Positions 10,821 to 21,481 of a stretch of DNA of 64,000 nucleotides are shown here, piece after piece. The translations under genes were made by a program, and so were the position numbers. Origin of the DNA: Berberis thunbergii. Taxonomy: Eukaryota > Streptophyta > Magnoliopsida > Ranunculales > Berberidaceae. The first letter of the stretch is position 1, and the number at the start of each line of letters is the position of its first letter. Below the pieces are notes generated by a model. That model made no database searches and had not been told where the DNA came from. It saw only the letters and a list, made by a program, of their open reading frames with translations. The stretch is taken from NCBI GenBank assembly GCA_003290165.1, contig QNQO01001177.1, positions 274,689 through 338,688 on the forward strand. The letters run 5' to 3'.

Positions 10821-13800
10821 TGTAATACCCGCCTAAAAAAAATAAAAAAATAAAAAAAAAAAAAAAATTCCTTTTGTAAACCCTAATGTTGATGGGTTGC
10901 TACTAAATTGTATTTGGGCTCGAATTTAACTAATAATTAGGGTTTTATTTTTTGTGAAAGAGGGCGTGTGTTTTCAGAATTTCAGTGGGGGTGGATAACC
11001 ACCCACCTTATATATAAAAAAAAAAAAAGAAAAAAAAAAGAGAAGAAACAAAATTTTCCCTTAAGCTTTTCTTTTCTTTTTCTTCTTCTCGTTTCCTTCT
11101 TCTTCGATGGCGGCTAGCAGTGAGAGGGGATGAAGGTGGGAAGAAGATGGAGAAAGAAAGCTCGAGGGGGGGGGGAAGTAATGGCGTGGAGAGAGACGAT
11201 GGATTGGCAAGAGATAAGGTTTTCTCTGCGTGAAACGGTTTGTCTCTGCGTGGTGGCGATGTTGTGTGTGGGCGAGGGCTGTGGTAGATTGCGAGGAGAG
11301 GCGGTTAGATCTAAGCGGAAGCGGAGGCGGCGATGGTTGTGGTGGTGGAGGAGAGGCCTCCGCCGCCGTGCTCGCTGTTTCCTCATCTGATGGTTTGAGT
11401 CCCTTCCTTAGAAATCAAATGAAGAGCCATTGGTTCAGAAACTTGAGAAGGAACAGTTGGTTGCAAATTTGTGCTTTGGATTGTAGAGTGGAGACCTTAT
11501 AAATGGTGGTTGGAAGGGCATTTAACAGAGTAATGGATAAATCAGAGTGGACTGCTATGGTGGCCTCAATCAGATGAGACATGATTTGTGTGATGGTGTT
11601 GGTGTTGCTTGTTTGCTGAATGCGACTTTGGTTCTACCGAAGTTTGAAGTTGCTGTTTGTTGGAACGAATCCAGTGAGTTTCTCCATCCCATTCATCTTT
11701 ACAGTGAGATTTTAGATTGAATTGCAAGTTTTGTGTTTTGTTTTGGAAAAAAAAAAAAAAAAAACATGGCTTGACACATATCGAAATGAATCCGATAGAA
11801 TACCTTAAATTGATTTCTGATAGTTAACCAATGCTATTAGTTTTCACTTTACATCTTCCATTTTGGTTCTTGTAGACTTTGTCATTTGAAAGTGAAAACC
11901 ATCAGTATTGTTATCAATAATAAACCAATTCAACTTCACATCCACGTACTTTGGATGTGTTTCTTACTTCGTTTTCTCTCTCTTTTCCTTGACTTATTGT
12001 ACAAATTTTTGACTACTAATAGCCGCATTTCTCTTGCTGATTAAAAATTTTTGGTGATAAGGAAATAATTTTGTACTGACAATTTTAGATCTGAATTGGG
12101 TGCATTTGTCTCTTGCACGCAGAGGGGTATTGAGTCACAGGCAATAAGGATTAAAGATGATTACATATGGAATGTTCATGCAGCATATGTGCACTAATTA
12201 ATTGTGACTGGCTGGCTAGTAACAACTAATAAGTATAGGGGTGTTTTGAGTTTAATAAGCCACAATGGCTTCCATGTCCCTACAAAAGACTTCTAGGTCA
12301 TTTTTTCTTGGACTCAACAACCTCCCTCTTTTCAAATTATCATATTGGCCACCAGAAACATTTTGTCCCAAATCCCAAATTCCTTTGCAAGAGAAAATCT
12401 GTTATGCATATAGACAACTATTGAGTGAGTCTAATTCAGGGACACACCAGCCATATTGACTTTGAGTAGTCCAGAAAATGGACTAGACTAGTTCATTCTG
12501 GGGTCGGATTAGCTTTCCTGAGTTGCATCCTTACTTTGGACTAGTTTTGGTTTGATGCATTTTAGACCATGCGTCATAGAGTATTTTAGACGTATGAGTA
12601 CCTCCGTCATTATTTTTTTTTGTTTTGTTGCTTCCATGAAATTCCACCTCAGTTGATTTAAGTTATAGGTATGAGTTTAAGCTTTACACATAAAGTTAAT
12701 TGAGACAAGAATGAAATCAATAGAGTAATTTCAATATTTAGCAGATTGAACATCAAATATACTTTGTGTGAATTGGAAACTGGAAATGCCATTCACTGGT
12801 TTGATTATATGTTACTCTAAGTCACTAGTTGTTTTAAGCATTAGTGATGCTTTATCTTTGGGAAATTGAGTTCTTGTTTTCTTTTCAAGTTGATTATTTT
12901 AGTTGTATGGTTCTTGATTCATGATCACATAGAGATTGAATTCTTGTTATCCTTACTCATGTTGAAGCTTATTAGGAAGAGTATACGTACACTGAATTGG
13001 CATATGAGCTTATGATAAGCATACGTTTCATGCAGTTATATTAGTGTCTGATAATACTTTTAATACTCTGGCTGCCAAATTCATTTGTTTGTACAGTTTA
13101 GAGTGTGACAGGCTTACTTGGCAAATGTGTCAAATATTATTTGTTCCCCAAAAGAATGGTGGATATTGTGATTGATTTATTTAGGGTTGACAAAGCGTCA
13201 CCATAAAAGAGTTTTGAGGATTTAATTATTTTTATGCTCTTTTCCACAACTCCGAGAAAAAAAAAAAAAAAGAATGTGAAATTTTTGTATACAGACTTGC
13301 TTGTATACATGTGATATTATGGGTATGCAGACTTGCTTGCATATCGGTGCACCGTTCCATGTGTGTTCGGTTGTACGTGTAGATTTAGGAAGAATACTTG
13401 CCATGGATCGGACTTCGGGTGTGATGACATGTTCCTCGAGGTGGCACCCCACTTGGAACATGTACGCTCCGAGTGGTTTCGAAGGCAAGGGAGGCACACT
13501 TGGGTGAGGTGTGTTCGGCACAGGAGGAGAGTGCGATTGTGGAAAAGTAGCGAGATTTCTTTTTGCGTATGTGTATGATTACCTTAAAGGAAGAAACTAA
13601 ATGCTCATTCAACCATTGAATGAGAACTACACGTCTTCCTAAAGGTAGAAAAATGTGTTTGTTTAATATTTCAATAATAGCCTAATATGATTATGAATTG
13701 TAAGGTTGTTGCATTTATGAAGGTTGATAACTCATAAATTTTATTTATTGGTAATAAATAATGCATATTTATTTATTATGATGAAAACACCATTGCCTCA

Positions 13801-14191
13801 TTGAGGAACTACCTGATGGTGTGGTTATTAATTGTTTGGTTTATTTTAATATTATCATGTGCATATTTATTAATTTTTGGGATGAAGATTTCTCACACCG
13901 GCTTTATTGCTGACCCGAGTGAGCTTTTGCTTCTTGGGTACATTCCTTTTGGAATGTAGCCGAGTAGTCTTTCAGGTTTAGAGATTTTGAGCTGCAGTAC
14001 TGGAGTTTCGCTAGTGAGCTAGCCATGCCAGTCTTCTCCGGGTTAGACTTTTTATTCGTTTTAGATGTTTAGTTCATGCTGCTATTTGTTTCTGTTATTA
14101 TTGAATTCTCACGTCCCGAGTTTTGGGGGAAACGGATAATCCTACGTGGTTTTTTTGGATTTTCGTTTCCTTCAAAAATCGGGGCGTGACA
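10821..14191 (+). repeat. 3' LTR of the giant-LTR element
   Basis: 3371 bp, nearly identical to 6833-10152. It has an extra 50 bp near 13878-13930 that the 5' copy lost between short TTTTG repeats. It ends at the terminal GTGACA, directly before the CACAA duplication. Confidence 0.9.
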
Positions 14192-14640
14192 CACAATTTC
14201 ACTTCTTTTTCACAATCGCACTATCCTCCTTGTGCCGAACACACCTCACCCAAGTGTGCCTCCCTTGCCTTCGAAACCACTCGGAGCGTACATGTTCCAA
14301 GTGGGGTGCCACATCGAGGAACATGTCATCTCACCCGACGTTCGATCCAGGGCAAGCATTTCCGAACTCTACACGTACAACCAAACTCACATGGAACGGT
14401 GCACTGATATGCAAGCAAGTCTGCATACCCATAATTCTATCACACGTATACAAGCAAGTCTGTATACAAATCACATTCTTCACATTTTTTTTTCGGAGTT
14501 GTGGAAAAGAGCATAAAAAATAAACTAAAACTCAAAAGTCTTTTATGGTGATACTTTGTCAACCATAAATAAATCAACCACAGTATCCATCATTCTTTTG
14601 GGGAAACAAATAATATTTTCATAAATAAATTTTCTATAAC

Positions 14641-16356
14641 TGATGCAGATTTAACTAACCTAAATAAATAGGTTAATTTAACCTAATTTTAATAACTGCA
14701 AGTGCACAGTGTCTAACTGGTAGACAATGTCAAGTACATGTCGATCCCACAAGGACTGTGGTTGCAATTAAATTTCAGAGTTTATTTAAACTAATTTAAG
14801 TTGGGGTTACAGCAATTAAAATATCTAAACTAAAAATCAAATTAAAAACAAAATAAATTTTTTAAAGAATATGAGACGGGAAATCAAGACATTGAATCCA
14901 CCACAGGTTCTTTGATATTTGTGTAATTAAAAATATTGTTTTCAAGATTTAACATGACTAACCTATAGATTAATCTAAGTTCGCAATTGATTTCAGCAAA
15001 GGTATAAACCCCTAGCATTGTGTGTCTTCTTACGGCACACACAATCACAGATTCAGATTAATTGATTAAATCAGACTTTGAATTTCAATAAAGGGTACTT
15101 CTAACTACCGACTAGTCTAGATAATTAATCAAGATATAATCGGTGAAAGAAAATTATTGAAAATCATAAATCAAATGTGTTTAACGTTCAAGCATAAAGA
15201 AAATAATAAATTTAAATACAACAAACTCTAGGAAACCCTGTGGTTTCATCTTAGCCTCGGCGAAGGGTTTAGCTGATCATGGTAGTGGTAGTCATCTCCT
15301 CGTGGTGTGGTATGCCGCAACTCATCTCTGCACGAACGCAAATCCCGAGGAAAGGAATGCTATTGGCACTGTGGTGGCTCTTAGGGAACTCGGGGGTGCC
15401 AATAACAACCACCCCTTTCTCTCCCGATTTGAACATAGAGGAGGCGGGAACACAGGCACGCTGATGGAGGTCCTGCTTGGGCATGCGGGCGTGTGTCCGG
15501 GACTGACCGGCGTTGGGTGGTGGCCGGTATACACAGGGAGACCGAGACGAAAAGAGAACATAGAGGAGAGGAGCAGGGGCGATTCTCTGTCGCGAGGTCT
15601 GTTTGTGATAGTGGTGATGAAGGAGCAGAAAGAGAGAAGTGGAGGAGGGAGAGACCGTGGAGAAGAGAGGAAAACAGGAAGGAGGCCGAGAGAGGGGAGA
15701 AACAGGGGCAATTCTCTGTTTCACCTCTGTTCTGTTTCGCGGCTGTGGTGGTCGTTGCGATTCTGGTGGTGAGGTTGCTGGAAGGTGGATGGCGGCGGTG
15801 AGGATGACGGAACAGAGAGAGGGAAGGTAGATGGTGGCGGCTGTGGGTGTGAGGAGGTGGTAGTGGTGGTGATGGTGGCGGCTGATAGTGGAGGACGAGG
15901 AGGAGGTGGTGATGGCGGTGTTATCGCGCTGCCGGCTCTCCTATCGAGCGAGGATTGCCGGCAGGGTGGATTGATGTGGTGGCTGGAAAAGAGATGAGGG
16001 GAGAAAGAACGTGGAAAACGACAGGGAACCTTTCTCTAAGATGGGGGAGCTAAATAGGGTTCTCCTATTATCTTGGGCTTGGGTTTTTAGGTTAGCATTT
16101 TGGGTTTGGGCTTAGGTTAAGTTAGGTGGACTTAGGTTTATTAGGGTTAGGTTTAGATATGTGTCCCTCTACTTTGTACCACCACTAGAATCGACCAATT
16201 GTCATTCCTTAAATTGTCGCCTTAATATCATTTCATCATTAACGCTCAAATTCCTGTCAAGACATGAAAACGAAATAATTATTATAAATTATAATAATCG
16301 AAACACTAACATATATAAATTAAGAGATATATTATGTAATAATTACGTGAATATCA
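14641..16356 (-). repeat. 3' LTR of the minus-strand Athila-type element
   Basis: 1716 bp. Read on the minus strand it runs from TGATATTCACG at 16356 to CTGCATCA at 14641. The purine tract GGTTTGGGGGTATT lies just outside at 16357-16370. It contains a GC-rich block (15280-16000) full of ggtggtgatgg-type simple repeats that create spurious open frames on both strands. Confidence 0.9.
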
Positions 16357-18557
16357 AATACCCCCAAACCTATATTTTGCTAGTCCTCGAGCAAAACAAT
16401 AAAAATAAAATTCTAACTCACTTTCGCAGGAATCATCGGTTGCACTTACTTTAAATGTGCAACAAGGCTTTAAACCCCTAGATTACCTCTAGTGGACGAG
16501 TTATAGTCTATTGAGGGTTTCCAGAAATGTTACCCACAAACATTATGACTCATAAATTTTCAAAACATGGTAACTCAGTCAATTATCCTTAGAGTAAGAA
16601 TTTAATTGCCAAAAAAATTTGAAAATAGCTAACAGTCTCACAATAATATATCAAAGAGTTTCACAACAATTTAATAATACCCAAAGGTTAACTAAATTTC
16701 ATCAATCATTCCCAACTCGAAGTGTGTGTGTGCATGGCCTTATTAACATAACTTTTTATTTCAGAGTAAAACAATTACTAAATCTTCTTTAGAAAGTTTG
16801 TTTTGACTTCAAACCTCTCATGTCACTCACAATAAAACACTCAGAGATTTGTTATTTCACTCAGTTTATATGTGAGGAAAAGAGTAAATAATGGAAAACA
16901 ATCATCTCACATATAGTAATATGAAGAACGGACTTTTCAAAAATGGAATGAGTATGATCTCATGGACAGGAATATAAATTACTTTTGAGAATGTTAAATC
17001 ATACACCATAGTTCTTATTTATTTAATCTCCACATCTACGAAACTAACCATCTCTTAAGATCAACTAGGACTTTAATAGGTTATAATGGGGCTTAGGTAA
17101 TGGCTAACAAAGAATGGAAAAATGTATACGAAAAATCTCTATGAATGTATACACCCATTAAACTAACACAAGGGCTATGAAGAGTAAATCAATGTTCTAA
17201 CCATCAATTACTATCTTCATTTTTTTTTCATTGACATCGCTTTTCTTTTTTTTTTTTCTTTTTTTTTTTCAACTACATGCTTTTCCTCTTCTACTCAATA
17301 GAATGTTTCAACACTGAGGACTCATGGTATATTTGACTCTGCTCTTTCTAATTGCCCATTTCCAACTAACATTCATCCATATACATTCTTAGATAAATTG
17401 GGTATTAATAAGGGGTTAAAAAAATAAAAGGCTATCAACGGCTCAAAGGGCTTCAAAAGGGAACTAATGAGTGGGTAAGTAAAAAGGCTAGAAAAGGTTT
17501 AAGAAAAACTTGCCTACATCATTTCTTAAGTTCAGGTTGGTATTATGACATCTCAACTAAATAAACTAAAAAGTTCTAGTGCAATAATTTAATTTTAATG
17601 GCATTCTCAAAGCAATTGATAAAAAAAATGAGAATAATGAGATCATCAACGACTTAATGCAAACTCAAGAAAAATTAGAGTATATTTATCTAACACTCAG
17701 AAAGAAAAGAATGGCTCAAAACTTTCACGGGTTAAGTCTCCACTATTATTCTAAGATTTTCTAGCTCATATCTCACTCATCAACTTCAAATCATGCTAAT
17801 ATGGCTTATAGTGCAAAAAGTAATCGAGTTGAAAAAATCTCATGAAATATATTTAACTTAAAAATAATATCAAACCATATGCTTTCCTATTGATATATAA
17901 AAGTGACAAGTGAAAGCATGGATTCCTCAAATTTAAAGGCATACTTGAAAGCACATCCTCTTCATTGGAAAGAAACTTAGATTTGAATACATTTTCAAAT
18001 CAAAAATTTTCACATAGTCATAATTAACTATGTATTCAATGGAGATTGAGTAGAATACAATAGTCAATTGTGAAATACATTTCATTTCAAAATTTTCAAA
18101 AAATGCAGAAAAATCTTAAACGTCACCCCCAAACCTAAACCAAACATTGTCCTCAATGTATAAAATGATGATCATGACAAATGCAGGAAAAAAAAGGAGA
18201 GTTAGAGTGATATTACCATGGGAAAGATTTTACCAATTTCCAAGAAGTCATCCATCAATGAGGCTCACAAACATAAGAATCATGGAGTTTTCATTAAAAA
18301 TCGATAAAATGCAGACTCGACATCAACAAAGAAAACTAAAAAAACAAGTTGTAAGTCAAAAATGTTATGGAGCTAACGAGTATGAATGAAACACAACTGA
18401 ATAGGGTACTCGAAAATCAATCCAGAGTAACAGCAAAGACACACAACTAAAGCTAGGCTGCCTCCTAGGAGCGTTTGGTTTAACGTCGTCAGCCCGACAT
18501 ATATTCTCCCTCATGAGTGATATATCATGAAGTGACGAGGAAGAACATAGGGAACAT
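16357..18557 (-). other. Non-coding 3' interior of the Athila-type element
   Basis: About 2.2 kb, AT-rich, with no sustained frame. It aligns in reverse complement with 49379-51452 of the plus-strand relative over most of its length. Purine/pyrimidine-rich runs lie near 17220-17270 (T-rich) and in the equivalent place of the other copy. Conservation without coding suggests packaging, dimerisation or 3'-processing signals, but that is inference. Confidence 0.6.
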
Positions 18558-20321
18558 TCACCTCAAAAGGGTGAAGGAATCGTATACCAACAACCTGAAA
18601 AGTTGAGGATCAGTCCACTCAAAAATAACAACCACATGCAACACAAGATATACTAGCACATCCCAAAAGCTGAAAGGACACCATCTAAAATCATATAGAA
18701 ATGGCAAAGAAGCTCGCATTCCTTGGAAGTCAATATGGATCTTAAACATGAATAGGTCGCAAGTCGTGATATGCAACAAAGGAGCATCCCTTACTCCTAA
18801 AATGGAACATCCTAAGTCTGGTTCCAAATCAAAAGATTGGATAATTTCCACATCAGGATGGTGAAAATTGAAATCATCTCTTACCAACAATGGATTCATA
18901 TAGGTAGCATCAGTCAATATGAAAGGGATGGAAAGTTGTATGTCTATAAATATGTCGGGTGGTACTGGTTCATCGTAACAAAATGGATTACACCAAGATG
19001 ATGAGTTAGACGACGCAACAACACCCCCAAACCTAGAATTAGCACTACCTATGGCATGTAGTCTCTCATTAAATATATTTCCCGACTTCTTTGGGACAAC
19101 CTGTTTTGAATTCAATATAGATGAAATAATAACATGCAAAGTATCATTAGTACCTGAAAACGCATACCTGAGGGTGTCAGGTAATTGTTTAAGGTCAAAC
19201 TCAGGTGGCTCAATTGATGGGACTAGTTTTGACTCACTGAGTGGAAGAGGCTCCACTTTAGACTTCCATTTATAACTAGGATCCACAATGGGGACTGAGT
19301 CAAACAAATCATTGACTTCCCTAATGGAATCATCAACATCAAAGTCCAAACTAGAATGAGTCAAACAAGCCTCTAAATGGTCATGTGTATCATGAAAACA
19401 GTCAAGGGGAGACTCTAAAGACTGTTCACAGTTTGATTCTATGCATGAGTCACTAGGAAGACATATGTCGAGTGGATCTTCATGAAAATGAGGGGAAGGG
19501 AATGGGTCAGGAAGCAAAGTAGTTTCAATCACATTATCCACAAAAACATCATCTGACTCGGATTCCAATGTGTTACCAGTTATGAATTGACCCTCTGAAT
19601 TTTGAACAGAGTGACTAGGAACTCTTCCTAACTCACTTTCAGATACTGCCTCAGTAATATGATCCACAACTATCTCAAGTCTTTGAGTCGTGGCTATCAA
19701 CTCAGATATGTCCTTAGAATTCTGATCAATTAAACTTGCTGAGCGCTGCAAATACTGATTAATCGTTTCCTCTAAACTTGATGTGTTGGATGGAGAAACT
19801 TGGTTATGGTGGGACATAACATGATTAGGGTATTGAGGAGCCTGAGAGAAAATATGTCCTCCTTGGTGTGAGTGATGAGCCCAAGAGAGATTTTGACTAT
19901 TGGCGAAATCAAAGCTGTAATAGTTGAACTTTGAATTATAACCAGGTCGCCAATTAGCATTAAAAGAATGGATTTGCTCAGCGAAATATTCTGGATAATC
20001 ATATTGCAAATCACAATCAGCTGTAGAATGACTAGGACTCGAACATGCAACACAACCCTCAAATGAAACATTACTGGGAGGTAGGGGTTGAGTCAAATTC
20101 ATAAGTGCATCTAATTTCTGACTCAGCGTCATAAGAGTTGTTTCAAGCTCTGAGGTAGAAGGGGAGAAGTAATCCTTAAAGTCTTTATCCTCATTAGAAG
20201 GGGAGAGGAAGTCAGGATAATATGCGAAACCTGAGTTGTAATAATCTGAATATGGAGCATAATCAGGTTGTCGCATGGCATTAAATGCATTCCTGCGATA
20301 TGGATAATTATTGAGGTTCAT
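18558..20321 (-). CDS. 587-aa gag-derived ORF of the non-autonomous Athila-type element
   Basis: The frame is intact from ATG to stop. The N-terminus is Tyr/Asn-rich (NNYPYRRNAFNAMRQPDYAP). A predicted helical segment follows at 57-78. A perfect retroviral-type zinc knuckle lies at residues 90-103 (C90-x2-C93-x4-H98-x4-C103), then a Gln/Ser-rich region and a second helical stretch around 180-230. A long acidic Ser/Asp/Glu-rich part leads to YKWKSKVEPLPLSESKLVPS and LKQLPDTLRYAFSG, which resembles the segment just before reverse transcriptase in Athila polyproteins. The RT never follows. The C-terminus is hydrophobic (FWDVLVYLVLHVVVIFEW). The ORF thus joins gag and pre-RT remnants. It is related to the 383-aa ORF at 48227-49378, so it appears kept under constraint. 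A possible role in RNA packaging is inference. Confidence 0.7.
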   Translation of the reverse strand: MNLNNYPYRRNAFNAMRQPDYAPYSDYYNSGFAYYPDFLSPSNEDKDFKDYFSPSTSELETTLMTLSQKLDALMNLTQPLPPSNVSFEGCVACSSPSHSTADCDLQYDYPEYFAEQIHSFNANWRPGYNSKFNYYSFDFANSQNLSWAHHSHQGGHIFSQAPQYPNHVMSHHNQVSPSNTSSLEETINQYLQRSASLIDQNSKDISELIATTQRLEIVVDHITEAVSESELGRVPSHSVQNSEGQFITGNTLESESDDVFVDNVIETTLLPDPFPSPHFHEDPLDICLPSDSCIESNCEQSLESPLDCFHDTHDHLEACLTHSSLDFDVDDSIREVNDLFDSVPIVDPSYKWKSKVEPLPLSESKLVPSIEPPEFDLKQLPDTLRYAFSGTNDTLHVIISSILNSKQVVPKKSGNIFNERLHAIGSANSRFGGVVASSNSSSWCNPFCYDEPVPPDIFIDIQLSIPFILTDATYMNPLLVRDDFNFHHPDVEIIQSFDLEPDLGCSILGVRDAPLLHITTCDLFMFKIHIDFQGMRASLPFLYDFRWCPFSFWDVLVYLVLHVVVIFEWTDPQLFRLLVYDSFTLLR

Positions 20322-21457
20322 TTTTTTTTATGCAAGCCTAACCTCTATATGAAGATAACCTAACTCTAAAAAAATAAAAATGGGAAAACCTAATCAGGAC
20401 CTATATGATGCGCAAGCAAGATGAATGGCAAACGACCCTAGATCAGTACCTAGCAATACAATCAATTACCTACGGGTACTTCACAGCTGATAGTTATAGC
20501 CCCACGAAAAGTCGAGGTTTCTACGAAGCAAATTAATCTCGTGAGAAATTAATTTACTAGGTAGAGGCTGTAACGTCTGGTAATCCCTACAAGCACTCCT
20601 TTTTATTGCCTATGTTTGTTACTAATCAAGGGTTGAAATCCATTTTAATTAGCCTATCCGCGGGAGAGAGCACGGAGCTTCCCAGCATCAAAAATATCCT
20701 GAAATCTAATTGCTCCTACCTCCTTTTCTACCTTCAGCTTAAAGTGTAATGCCAGTTTCAGAACTATTCCAAGATTGGATATGTTCCTTCACTTGACTAC
20801 TTTAAACTTTCAAGTTTCAAAAGAGGGGTCCTATGAGCGTCTTATCCTAATTTATCTTGCTACAAGTTTTAATAGCGAGGGCTTAGGTCTTTAACCCTAA
20901 AATAGATGGTGGTTAACCTATCCGCGGGAGAAAGCACAGAATTTTACAGCATCAGAAATATCCTCAATCTATTCAAATTTGCATGCAATTCTAGCTAAAA
21001 ACAAATCAAGCAAAACACACAGTAATCCACTCAGAAACCGCGTGCAGATGCGGTGGGAAGAAGTTACCTCCGGCGTGAACCTCTCTTGGGTTACTTGCAA
21101 CACCGGGTAGAAGTCGAGTTGACGTCGATCAGAAGCACCGTCCACCTGACGGCTTGCCAACTTCTGAGAGTGTCCACGCGATAGCAACCTGTAAAAATTC
21201 AAACCCTGTGCTTTTTGTTTTTTTATATATATATATGCAACCTGTAATATATGCTTCCTACCTGTTAATACCTGCAAAAATAAAAATAAAAACAAAAACA
21301 AGTATCAAAACTTTTAAGACTTAAAAGAAATAACTAAAAAATAAAATCAAGCCTATCCTAAAAGCAAAAGCAATCTATATCTGACCTATTTTTTTTTTAT
21401 TAACCTAAACTACAAATTAGTGAAAATAAACTCTTGAATTCAATTACACCGTTACAG
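20322..21457 (-). other. Untranslated leader of the minus-strand Athila-type element
   Basis: About 1.1 kb between the PBS and the ORF start with no long frame. A short motif (ctatccgcggga with tcagaaatatcct-type downstream sequence) occurs twice, near 20655-20700 and 20918-20960. A TATATATATATATG tract lies near 21222-21237. Confidence 0.55.
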
Positions 21458-21475
21458 TCCCCGGCAACGGCGCCA
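21458..21475 (-). promoter_or_regulatory. Primer-binding site (Athila type, tRNA-Asp)
   Basis: On the minus strand it reads TGGCGCCGTTGCCGGGGA, six bases after the 5' LTR end. The same 18-mer follows the 5' LTR of the plus-strand relative at 46857-46874. Confidence 0.9.
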
Positions 21476-21481
21476 AAAACT

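Larger units (their letters stand above)
6833..14191 (+). mobile_element. LTR retrotransposon with 3.3-kb LTRs and a 668-bp interior (non-autonomous)
   Basis: Two nearly identical direct repeats (6833-10152 and 10821-14191) each begin TGTAATACCC and end GTGACA. They are flanked by TSD CACAA at 6828-6832 and 14192-14196. A primer-binding site of the TGGTATCAGAGC type follows the first LTR. There is no gag or pol. The termini and PBS resemble Ty3/gypsy chromoviruses (Tekay/Del-like), which is a lineage guess. The LTRs differ mainly by one 50-bp indel and a few single-base indels, so insertion was recent. It lies inside an LTR of its own superfamily in the opposite orientation. It must depend on another element for enzymes. 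Confidence 0.9.

Noticed and set aside
6833..14191. Simple tandem segmental duplication of about 4 kb
   Set aside because: TG...CA ends, a PBS after the first copy and a 5-bp TSD show that the two copies are LTRs of one element.
15269..15997. Frames of up to 156 codons on both strands, repeated at 22165-22996
   Set aside because: GC-rich ggtggtgatgg-type repeats in the Athila-type LTRs; the proteins are low-complexity and differ between the two LTRs by frameshifts.
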